DNA from: CAYSPU01 sp964432995
Lineage (GTDB): Bacteria; Verrucomicrobiota; Verrucomicrobiia; Limisphaerales; JAHDYP01
Direction: 5' to 3'
Assembly (NCBI GenBank): GCA_964432995.1
Contig: CAYSPU010000250.1
Location: forward strand, 1 to 8,545
DNA length: 8,545 nucleotides
Below, one piece after another: positions 1 to 6,448 of the stretch (its first letter is position 1; each line of letters starts with the position of its first letter). A program made the position numbers and the translations under genes. The notes under the pieces were generated by a model, which was given only the letters and a program-made list of their open reading frames with translations, was not told where the DNA came from and ran no database searches.

Positions 1-2201
1 CGGACCAGATTGAAGAACGACTCGCGGAGTTGACCGAGCACATGGAGAAGGTCATCCAGATGTACCTCCGCAACGAGTATGCCACCATCGCCGAATACAA
101 TGCCGAGGCGGGCACCATCGCGGAGAAATACCATTTCCTGGTCATCGCCGGTTTCCCGGTCAATTTCAGCGAAACGGCCGCGCGCCGCCTCCTCAGTATC
201 GCGGCCAGTGGCGCCCGCTGCGGCGTGTTCACCCTGATCCACTGGGATCACCGCCACGCGCTGCCCCACGACTTCGTCCCCGAGGAACTCCGCAAACGCA
301 GCGTCTGCGTCTCCGCCACCCCGCGCGGCTTTGTCCTCACCAACCATCCCCTGCCCGGCACCCGGCTGCTCTTGGACGCCCCACCCGACCCCGACCTTGC
401 CACTTTCCTCTTGCACGAGGTCGGGCGGAGCAGCAAAGACGCCGGTCGCGTCGAGGTCCCCTTCGCCCAGGTCGCCCCGGACGACGCCGCACTGTGGACG
501 GCGGACGCGACCGAGGAAATCCGCGTCCCCATCGGCCGCGCGGGTGCGACCAAACTCCAGTATCTCGCCATCGGCCGTGGCACCCGCCAACACGGCCTCA
601 TCGCCGGCAAGACCGGTTCCGGCAAGTCCACTCTGTTCCACGTCATCGTCACCAACCTGGCGTTGTGGTGCAGCCCGGACCAGATCGAGTTCTACCTCGT
701 CGACTTCAAGAAAGGCGTCGAGTTCAAGTGCTACGCCACCCACCGCCTCCCCCACGCGCGGGTCGTCGCCATCGAGAGCGACCGCCAATTCGGACTGAGC
801 GTGCTCGAACGCGTGGACCTGGAACTCCGGCGACGCGGCGATCTGTTCCGCCAGCTCGGCGTCCAGGATCTCGCCGGCTACAAACGCGCCGGCGGACGCG
901 AACCGCTGCCCCGCACGCTCCTGATCATCGACGAATTCCAGGAGTTCTTTGTCGAAGAAGACCGCATCGCGCAGAACGCGGCCGTGTTGTTGGACCGGAT
1001 CGTCCGGCAGGGGCGCGCCTTCGGCATCCACGTCTTGCTCGGGTCGCAGAGCCTCGGCGGCGCCTACACGCTGGCCCGGGCGACCATCGGCCAGATGGTC
1101 ATCCGCATCGCCCTCCAATGCAACGAGGCGGACGCCTACTTGATCATGGACGAGAGCAACGCCGCGCCGCGCCTCCTCTCGCGCCCGGGCGAAGGCATCT
1201 ACAACGACATGGCGGGTGCGCTCGAAGGCAACAGCCCCTTCCAAACCGTGTGGCTGCCGGATGACGTGCGCGAGGCATGCCTGGAGCGCGCCCGCATGCG
1301 CGCCGGCCAAAGCGCGAGGCCCTGCCCCGATCCGCTCGTCTTTGAGGGCAATGCCCCCGCTGACGTCCGGGACAACCCCTTGCTGCGCGCGCTGCTGGAG
1401 AAGCCTCTCCCCCAACCGGCGCCCGCCCCCCGCGTCTGGCTCGGCGCCCCCAATTCCATCAAGGGACCCACCGAAATCGTGTTCCGCCGCCAGACCGGCC
1501 ACAACCTGCTCGTCGTCGGCCAACGCGAGGAAGCGGCGCTCGCCCTCCTCTCGGTGGCCCTCGTCTCGCTCGCCGCCCAGTTCCCCCCGGGCACCGCGCG
1601 GTTCCTCCTGCTCGACAGCGCCGCGCCCGCCTCGCCGGCCCACGAGTTCCTCGAGCGACTGCTGCAAGCCGTCCCGCATGAAATCCGCCGCGTGCGAGGA
1701 GCCGAACTCGCGGACACCATGAGCCAATTGGCCGCCCTCCTGCACGAACCCAGGGAGGATGCCCCCAGCGCGAAGTCGCCGACCACCTTTCTGCTCATCC
1801 ACGGCCTGCAGAACTTCAAGAAGCTTCGCCAGACCGACGAGTTCAGCCTGTCCACCGCGGACGAGGAATCGGCCGATCCCGCGGCCCAACTGCTCACGCT
1901 GCTGAATGAAGGCCCGAGCCAGGGCGTTCACGTGCTGGCAAGCTGCGATGCCTACAGCAACGTCGCGCGCTTCCTCGGACGAAAGACCCTGAGCGCGTGC
2001 GCGCTCCGCGTGTTGTTCCAGATGAGCGCGAATGATTCCGCCAGCCTGATCGACGATCCGGCGGCCAGCTCCCTGGGACTCCATCGCGCCTTGCTCTACC
2101 ACGAACAGGAAGGCCACCACGAACTCTTCCGCCCCTACGCCCTCCCCGGGCTGGAGTGGATCCGGGAAGTGGCGCGGCAGCTCGGTCCGTTGCGGCGCTA
2201 G
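1..2201 (+). CDS. FtsK/SpoIIIE-type double-ATPase protein, 5' end outside the window
   Basis: The frame is open from base 3 with no stop, so the true start lies upstream. The TTG at 30 and ATG at 42 fall inside a charged, probably coiled-coil stretch and are unlikely starts. Numbering from the TTG, residues about 165-420 form an FtsK/SpoIIIE motor domain. The Walker A motif GKTGSGKST is at residues 193-201 (codons from 606), followed by a YLVDFKKGVEF strand. Walker B is LLIIDE with D301/E302 (codon 930), and an RQGRAFGIHVLLGSQ sensor segment follows. Residues about 470-720 look like a second ATPase fold, but its P-loop (GQREEAAL, residues 497-504) lacks the GK[ST], and its Walker B reads LLIHG. 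This one-active, one-degenerate layout recalls EccC-type ATPases of type VII secretion. FtsK-family motors move DNA or protein; the substrate here is unknown. The gene ends in TAG, converging on the flavodiiron gene. The family call is firm; the biological role is not. Confidence 0.9.
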   Translation, partial: DQIEERLAELTEHMEKVIQMYLRNEYATIAEYNAEAGTIAEKYHFLVIAGFPVNFSETAARRLLSIAASGARCGVFTLIHWDHRHALPHDFVPEELRKRSVCVSATPRGFVLTNHPLPGTRLLLDAPPDPDLATFLLHEVGRSSKDAGRVEVPFAQVAPDDAALWTADATEEIRVPIGRAGATKLQYLAIGRGTRQHGLIAGKTGSGKSTLFHVIVTNLALWCSPDQIEFYLVDFKKGVEFKCYATHRLPHARVVAIESDRQFGLSVLERVDLELRRRGDLFRQLGVQDLAGYKRAGGREPLPRTLLIIDEFQEFFVEEDRIAQNAAVLLDRIVRQGRAFGIHVLLGSQSLGGAYTLARATIGQMVIRIALQCNEADAYLIMDESNAAPRLLSRPGEGIYNDMAGALEGNSPFQTVWLPDDVREACLERARMRAGQSARPCPDPLVFEGNAPADVRDNPLLRALLEKPLPQPAPAPRVWLGAPNSIKGPTEIVFRRQTGHNLLVVGQREEAALALLSVALVSLAAQFPPGTARFLLLDSAAPASPAHEFLERLLQAVPHEIRRVRGAELADTMSQLAALLHEPREDAPSAKSPTTFLLIHGLQNFKKLRQTDEFSLSTADEESADPAAQLLTLLNEGPSQGVHVLASCDAYSNVARFLGRKTLSACALRVLFQMSANDSASLIDDPAASSLGLHRALLYHEQEGHHELFRPYALPGLEWIREVARQLGPLRR

Positions 2202-2304
2202 CCCCGTGTTGGTCCACGGTCGCAGGGAGGTCCGCCTCCTGCGCCGCCCGGGACCCGACGCAGCCAAAGGCGACGGTCACCGCCGGCGCATCCGAACCGC
2301 GACC
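2202..2304. other. Convergent intergenic gap
   Basis: These 103 bases separate the stop of the FtsK-like gene from the stop of the flavodiiron gene on the opposite strand. Apart from the stem-loop at 2221-2243, I see no promoter, gene or repeat in it. Confidence 0.7.
2221..2243. terminator. Stem-loop between convergent genes, possible bidirectional terminator
   Basis: CGCAGGGAGG pairs with CCTCCTGCG across a TCCG loop, giving a 9-bp GC-rich stem with one bulged G. It starts 20 bases after the TAG of the FtsK-like gene and lies about 60 bases after the flavodiiron stop on the other strand. No T-tract follows on either strand, so it is not a canonical intrinsic terminator. Position and stem stability are the only support. 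Confidence 0.4.
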
Positions 2305-3543
2305 TCAGGCGGCATCGCCCAGGACCCACCGTTTGACCGCCGCGGCCAACTCCACGCCGCGCTGACGCAGGAGGGCGCCGTCACGGTCAGTGGGGCGTCC
2401 CTTGAACTCCACCGGTTCCAGGTAATCCCAATTCATGTTGAGGCGCTCGTTGATCTCGGCGAGCTCCTTCTGCGCCCCACCGGACCAGCCGTAGGATCCG
2501 AACCGGAACGCCTTGCGGTTGATGATCTTCTTCTTGCCAACCTCATCCAGAACCGCGGCCATCGGGGGAAACATCTTGTAGTCGTACGTGGGCATGCCCA
2601 ACACCACGCCGGAGCATTGCAAGACCGAATCGAGCACATAGCTGATGCCGCTCTCGGGAATGCGGTGCACGCGCGTCCTGACCCCCTGTGATTCGATCGC
2701 CTCCACCACCGGTTGCACCCCGAGCCCGGTCATGCCGTACATGCTGCCCCAGATGACCGCAACCTCCGCACGCGCGGGTCCCTTCGCGTAGCCCGCGAGC
2801 CGCGTGTAATCGCGAATGACCCGCTCCGGGTGGCGACGCCACACGATCCCGTGCCCGGGCGCGATGATCTTGACCTCGAGCCCCTTGACCTTTTCGATCG
2901 CCTTCTGCGTCGCCTGCGAGTACAGGGTGACGATGTTGGCGTAGTAGCGCTCCATCTCCCGCTCGAAGAACTCGATCTGTTCCTCCTGCAACGTGTCGTC
3001 GTAAGGAGCGTCGTCGGCAACGCTGCCGAACGATCCGAAGGCGTCGCACGGGAAGAGCGTCTTCGATTTCGTGTCGTACGTGGCCATCGTCTCGGGCCAG
3101 TGCACGTTCGGGATCTCCTCGAACGCCAAGACCCGCCCGCTGCCAAGGTCCAGCGTGTCGCCTGATTTCACCGGACGGATGTTGTCGGAGATGCCGTAGA
3201 ACGCCTCCAGGAGCGGCTTCGCGCGTCCGGTGGCGTAGATGGAAAAACTCCCGCGGATCTTCCGGAACGCCTCCAGCCACCCCGAGTGATCCGGCTCCAT
3301 GTGGTTGATGACCACGGAATCGATGTCGTTGACGTCGATGCCCAGCTCATCCAGTTGGGCGAGCAGGGTCTCCGGCACGCCATCCCATCCACAAACACCG
3401 TCGATGATGGCGCATTTCTCACCCCGGACGAGATACGAGTTGATGGCGACGCCGTGCGGCACCGGCCACATGCCTTCAAACAGGATATCGTGTACGTTCG
3501 CGGACAGGCGATAGACACCATCGGTGACGAGCGTCGCTTTCAT
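2305..3543 (-). CDS. fprA: Class A flavodiiron protein (FprA-type O2/NO reductase)
   Basis: This 412-residue protein has the two domains of the family. Residues 1-250 are a metallo-beta-lactamase-like di-iron domain. All expected ligands are visible: the HMEPDH motif gives H81, E83, D85 and H86, followed by H148, D167 and H231 (the H86-to-H148 and H148-to-D167 spacings are as in known members). Residues 258-405 are a flavodoxin-like FMN domain with phosphate loop SMYGMTG (267-273) and flavin loops around GMPTYDYKMF (316-325) and FGSYGWSGG (348-356). Such cytoplasmic enzymes reduce O2 to water and/or NO to N2O using electrons from rubredoxin or similar partners. No rubredoxin or NADH-reductase domain is fused and no partner gene is in the window. 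Start ATG at 3543 matches the family N-terminus and has AGAGG 8 bases upstream. The frame stays open much further upstream, but that part overlaps the kinase gene in another frame and is not coding. O2 versus NO preference cannot be read from sequence. Confidence 0.96.
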   Translation of the reverse strand: MKATLVTDGVYRLSANVHDILFEGMWPVPHGVAINSYLVRGEKCAIIDGVCGWDGVPETLLAQLDELGIDVNDIDSVVINHMEPDHSGWLEAFRKIRGSFSIYATGRAKPLLEAFYGISDNIRPVKSGDTLDLGSGRVLAFEEIPNVHWPETMATYDTKSKTLFPCDAFGSFGSVADDAPYDDTLQEEQIEFFEREMERYYANIVTLYSQATQKAIEKVKGLEVKIIAPGHGIVWRRHPERVIRDYTRLAGYAKGPARAEVAVIWGSMYGMTGLGVQPVVEAIESQGVRTRVHRIPESGISYVLDSVLQCSGVVLGMPTYDYKMFPPMAAVLDEVGKKKIINRKAFRFGSYGWSGGAQKELAEINERLNMNWDYLEPVEFKGRPTDRDGALLRQRGVELAAAVKRWVLGDAA

Positions 3544-3551
3544 CGGACGAA

Positions 3552-3556
3552 CCTCT
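3552..3556 (-). promoter_or_regulatory. Ribosome binding site of the flavodiiron gene
   Basis: AGAGG on the minus strand with an 8-base spacer to the ATG at 3543. It decides the start, because the same frame remains open far upstream with no family homology there. Confidence 0.65.
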
Positions 3557-3623
3557 GCTTTCCCAAACCTTCGCGAGGCTGCCCGATCCGATGTGGCCGT
3601 CAAGGCGAAAGCGGGCCCCGGGG

Positions 3624-5825
3624 TCAAACACGGATATTCGACCACTCGGGCCGCAGCGGGCAGCGCGTCGCGGCGAAAGGAGCGTCGGAAGGCTGCGGAC
3701 TGGGGTGGGTCGGAAGCGCGGCCTGGGCAGCCGCCGGAGCCGACCCCGGCGCTCCGCGAACGGTCATCATCCCACTCCACAGCGACACCGGAAGCGAAGG
3801 CGCCAGCAGGAGAAGCGTGGCCACCCCAGCCACCCTCCACGCCTGCGCCCCCCTTTGACCGCGCGGAATCGCTCGCGCCCAGCGCCACGCCGCCAAGACG
3901 AGGAGCACACCGGCGGTGGTGGACAAAATGGTGGTCACGCCCATCTTCCAAACGAACCCGCGACCGTTGGGCAGGTACCCTCCCAACAGGGCGGAAACAG
4001 CCAACGCCACTGCGACCAGTGTCAGCAGCGCCGGCCAGGCCAGGGTGGCCAGCAGCGCGCGCTTCAATCCGCGCCCCTGGCCGCCGGCAGCGCGAATGTC
4101 CCGCAAGGTCCACCAGCCCGGAAGGAAGCCGCCCAATCCACACGCCACGACCAATAGGAAGTTGATCGCCATGATAACAAACTCGGGAGGGCCAAAGCCG
4201 ACCGAAGGTGCTTGCATCCGTAGCACCGCGCCCATGAACACGACCGCGCCCAGATAGGGCAGTCCCAACATCAGACTGACCATCGAGAGTACGGCCGAGA
4301 TGGTGGCACGTCGCCCCAGGCGTTCCGCCGGCGGCTTTCCGAGCCGCGTTGCGGGGGCGGCGGTGGCGAAGATTGCGTTCAATCGAGGGGCGTGGCGGCG
4401 CAGCCAGACCCACGCCCAAATCTCGAACACCAACGAAGCCAAAGCCAGGACCACGAGGACCGCCTCGCCGAGGGGCATGGCGACCTCGGCCTCCGCCATC
4501 GAGTGGCGATTCAGCATTTCAACCCAAATGCCGCCGAGGAGGGCGATGGCAACCGCTGCCAGGTGCGTCCAGACGGCCGTCGAGATCAGGCGCGGACCGG
4601 AAGGGCGCAGCCGGCGCAACCGGATTCCGCCCAGGACGAAGATCACCGCTCCCACCAGTTCGCCCAGATGGACGAAGCCGTCCGTCATCCTCTGCACGAA
4701 ATCGGCATAGAGATTCGCGTGATGCTGCGGCTCGGAAGCCATGGCTCCGACAAGCCAGAGCACCGGGCATACCACCATCGCGTACACCGATATGGCCTTG
4801 GCCATTCTGGGCAGCCGCGGATTGCACAAGACGAAATCATCATCGGGCGCCGGAATCGGCTGGGTTGGGCCGGGGTTTCCCGGCGTTCCGGCCAGATGTT
4901 CGACACTCGTCTTCACCTCCCCCGCGCTTTGATAGCGCTTTTCCCGTTCCTTCTCCAACGCCCGGAGCACGATCTCGTCCACGCGCGGGTCCATCGGCGT
5001 CTTGTGGGAAGGCGGGGCGAAACGTCCGATGGGCAACTCGCCGGTCAGCATCTCGTAGAACACCACGCCCAGCGAGTAGATGTCGGCGCGATGGTCCACT
5101 TCTTGGGGTCGTTCAAGCTGCTCGGGTGCCATGTACTGCGGCGTGCCGATGGTCGCGCCGGTGGCGGTGAGCCGCATCACGGGCTGCGGTTCGCCGACCA
5201 GCTTGGCGATGCCGAAGTCGGCAATCTTCACGCGCCCCTTGGTATCCAGCAGGATGTTCTCCGGCTTCACGTCGCGATGCAGGATGCCTTCGCTGTGCGC
5301 GAACTGGAGCGCCTCGCAGATCTTCGGCACGATGGCCAGCGCCTGCTCCGGCGGGAACCGGCCCGCCCGCATCGCCTGCCGCAGGTTCGCGCCATCGACG
5401 AATTCCATCAAGAGGTAGAAGAACCCGCCCGCCTCGCCGAAGTCGTAAACGCTGACGATGTTCGGGTGGTTCAACCGCGCCAACACGCGCGCCTCCCGGC
5501 GGAAGCGCTCGCGGAACGACGGCTCGGCGGCCAACTTCGTCGGCAGCAGCTTCAGCGCGACCAACCGTTCCAGTTTCGGCTGCCGTGCCTTGAACACACA
5601 GCCCATCCCGCCCCTGCCCACCAACTCGATGATCTCGAGGTGCGGAAAAGCAGCGGCCACGTCCGCCAACGGCGGCGGCCCGTCGGCGTTGGCGGACAGC
5701 GTGGGGATTACCTGCGTCCGGCCCACACCCGCCATCAGGTGTTGGGGGCCGAGTCCTGGCGGCGCACCATCCGGGATGGCCCCGCCGCAGGGCGGGCAAT
5801 GGTTGGTCGCGGTTTCATTGCTCAT
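3624..5825 (-). CDS. Membrane-anchored Hanks-type Ser/Thr protein kinase
   Basis: This 733-residue protein starts with a short Cys-rich stub (C10-x-x-C13), then a linker. A complete kinase domain spans residues about 63-315. Visible elements are the glycine loop GRGGMG (70-75), lysine K92 in VALK, helix-C glutamate E111, catalytic loop HRDVKPEN (183-190, base D185), DFG (203-205), and GTPQYMAPE (227-235). All catalytic residues are present and the HRD arginine is kept, so it should be active and regulated by activation-loop phosphorylation (T225 or T228 are candidates). Residues about 341-685 hold roughly nine hydrophobic segments, then a Pro/Ala-rich tail. The kinase would face the cytoplasm with a polytopic membrane domain that might sense a signal; no PASTA, WD40, TPR or other known sensor repeat is visible. 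ATG at 5825 has AGGT 8 bases upstream. The flavodiiron gene follows after 80 bases on the same strand, so co-transcription is possible. Substrates are unknown. Confidence 0.95.
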   Translation of the reverse strand: MSNETATNHCPPCGGAIPDGAPPGLGPQHLMAGVGRTQVIPTLSANADGPPPLADVAAAFPHLEIIELVGRGGMGCVFKARQPKLERLVALKLLPTKLAAEPSFRERFRREARVLARLNHPNIVSVYDFGEAGGFFYLLMEFVDGANLRQAMRAGRFPPEQALAIVPKICEALQFAHSEGILHRDVKPENILLDTKGRVKIADFGIAKLVGEPQPVMRLTATGATIGTPQYMAPEQLERPQEVDHRADIYSLGVVFYEMLTGELPIGRFAPPSHKTPMDPRVDEIVLRALEKEREKRYQSAGEVKTSVEHLAGTPGNPGPTQPIPAPDDDFVLCNPRLPRMAKAISVYAMVVCPVLWLVGAMASEPQHHANLYADFVQRMTDGFVHLGELVGAVIFVLGGIRLRRLRPSGPRLISTAVWTHLAAVAIALLGGIWVEMLNRHSMAEAEVAMPLGEAVLVVLALASLVFEIWAWVWLRRHAPRLNAIFATAAPATRLGKPPAERLGRRATISAVLSMVSLMLGLPYLGAVVFMGAVLRMQAPSVGFGPPEFVIMAINFLLVVACGLGGFLPGWWTLRDIRAAGGQGRGLKRALLATLAWPALLTLVAVALAVSALLGGYLPNGRGFVWKMGVTTILSTTAGVLLVLAAWRWARAIPRGQRGAQAWRVAGVATLLLLAPSLPVSLWSGMMTVRGAPGSAPAAAQAALPTHPSPQPSDAPFAATRCPLRPEWSNIRV

Positions 5826-5833
5826 AACACGCT

Positions 5834-5837
5834 ACCT
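5834..5837 (-). promoter_or_regulatory. Ribosome binding site of the kinase gene
   Basis: AGGT on the minus strand, 8 bases before the ATG at 5825. It is a short match to the anti-Shine-Dalgarno complement but well spaced, and it supports the start that includes the Cys-x-x-Cys stub. Confidence 0.5.
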
Positions 5838-5941
5838 GAGGAATCGCCCCGGCGAGGTCGCACGAATCCATCGCGACTGACGCACACAGCCGTGCCCCAT
5901 CCGCCAGGATGCCCCTGTCCCGGGCGCCGCTGGCGTGCTGG

Positions 5942-5962
5942 GCCGGCACTCGAGCAGCCGGC
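5942..5962. repeat. Imperfect palindrome with GCCGGC arms
   Basis: GCCGGC, then a CTCGAG core, then GCCGGC form a nearly symmetric 21-base site about 120 bases upstream of the kinase start. It could be an operator or a hairpin. In GC-rich DNA, GCCGGC pairs arise easily by chance. Confidence 0.3.
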
Positions 5963-6092
5963 GCCGACGCCCCAGCCGGTTGCGCCAGTCTTCACCAACT
6001 CAGGCGCCTCGGGAATAGGGCCTTCCCTCATTTCCGCATGGGAATCCGTCCTAATCTCGGATCCGCGCAAGCCAGTTGTCCCTGGGTGTCAT

Positions 6093-6116
6093 GGGGTCAC
6101 ATCTTCATTCTTGACA
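6093..6116 (+). repeat. Left terminal inverted repeat
   Basis: Begins GGGGTCACATCTTCATT and ends CTTGACA. Compared with the right copy read on the minus strand, 23 of 24 bases match; the difference is C at 6110 against A. Read on the minus strand, it supplies the last codons (Arg-Met-Lys-Met) and the TGA stop of the relic transposase frame. Confidence 0.88.
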
Positions 6117-6313
6117 ATTGAGCGCTCGCGGCGTCCATGCGGCGCCGCCAAGCTTCGCCCCAGCCGATCCGCTGTCGCACCCGCCGGATCGCCGGCGCCA
6201 CCGTCGCCTCACCCACTCCGCCCGATCACCCCGCCAGTTCCAGAAGCTCCAGCCGACCCCGCCGCCGCCGGACACCGTCCTCCGGCAGGTTGCCTTCGCA
6301 ACGGACGCGCCAT
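6097..6313 (-). pseudogene. Internally deleted RAYT transposase remnant
   Basis: On the minus strand an ATG at 6313 opens with MARPLR, the usual first residues of many REP-associated tyrosine transposases, but the frame then loses similarity and ends after about 34 codons. In a different frame, 42 codons run from a TGA at 6226-6228 to a final TGA at 6097-6099. They read like a helix-rich RAYT C-terminus (EATVAPAIRRVRQRI, then AWRRRMD, ending RMKM). The catalytic HUH pair and Tyr region are absent: only about 70 codons remain of a gene usually 150-330 codons long. The start and end frames do not match, so this is a deletion derivative, not a small gene. The family call rests on recognised motifs and was not searched. 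Confidence 0.5.
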
Positions 6314-6345
6314 GGTTGAGGAAGGGGCACCAACGCCGCCAGAAA

Positions 6346-6369
6346 TGTCAATAATGAAGATGTGACCCC
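6346..6369 (-). repeat. Right terminal inverted repeat
   Basis: On the minus strand it reads GGGGTCACATCTTCATT then ATTGACA, matching the left end at 23 of 24 positions. The relic ATG lies 32 bases inside its inner edge. Confidence 0.88.
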
Positions 6370-6448
6370 TCGATCCCCTTGAACCGTGAACCTGCCAACC
6401 CTCAACTCCCCGTCTTGCCAAGCCGGACGCGCCTTCGCAAGATACGCC
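6370..6448 (+). other. Short leader upstream of the OPT transporter
   Basis: These 79 bases lie between the right inverted repeat and the transporter ATG. I see no good -35/-10 pair and no Shine-Dalgarno match before the ATG. A GTG at 6386 is in frame with the transporter and would add 21 residues, but it too lacks a binding site. Confidence 0.5.

Larger units (their letters stand above)
5826..6092. other. Kinase upstream region, no convincing gene
   Basis: The stretch lies between the kinase start and the mobile-element relic. It should hold the kinase promoter, but I cannot point to a clear -35/-10 pair. It contains a GC-rich imperfect palindrome (5942-5962) and a doubtful 82-codon minus-strand frame (5822-6070, TTG start) whose stop overlaps the kinase ATG. 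Its translation is low-complexity and matches no family I recognise. Confidence 0.6.
6093..6369. mobile_element. MITE-like relic of a RAYT-type element
   Basis: Two 24-base inverted repeats with one mismatch (6093-6116 and 6346-6369) bound this 277-bp segment. Both ends begin GGGGTCACATCTTCATT. Inside, on the minus strand, are short stretches that look like the first and last codons of a REP-associated tyrosine transposase. I see no target-site duplication outside the ends, which fits single-strand Y1 (RAYT/IS200-like) chemistry rather than DDE transposition. With only about 230 bases between the repeats it cannot encode a working transposase, so any movement would need one supplied in trans. 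It lies between the divergent kinase and transporter genes, 79 bases before the transporter ATG. The family assignment is inferred from motif memory; the inverted repeat is directly visible. Confidence 0.75.

Noticed and set aside
494..1264. 256-codon plus-strand frame inside the FtsK-like gene
   Set aside because: An Arg/Pro/His-rich out-of-frame shadow of the intact ATPase domain.
3575..3603. Minus-strand TTGACG as a -35 box for the flavodiiron gene
   Set aside because: The hexamer 17 bases downstream is AGCCTC, far from TATAAT, so a promoter cannot be supported.
3544..4419. Upstream extension of the flavodiiron reading frame, giving a 704-codon open frame
   Set aside because: It overlaps the 3' part of the kinase gene in another frame of the same strand, its translation is Arg/Gly-rich with no family features, and the ATG at 3543 has a binding site and matches the family N-terminus.
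6111..6139. TTGACA within the terminal repeats as promoter -35 boxes reading into the element
   Set aside because: Neither copy has a -10-like hexamer at suitable spacing (TCCATG on the left, GCCCCT on the right).
4392..6365. 657-codon plus-strand open frame opposite the kinase
   Set aside because: It is antisense to a well-supported kinase gene, its translation is His/Arg/Gln-rich with no domain, and long antisense frames are expected in GC-rich DNA. Its end runs into the terminal repeat by chance.
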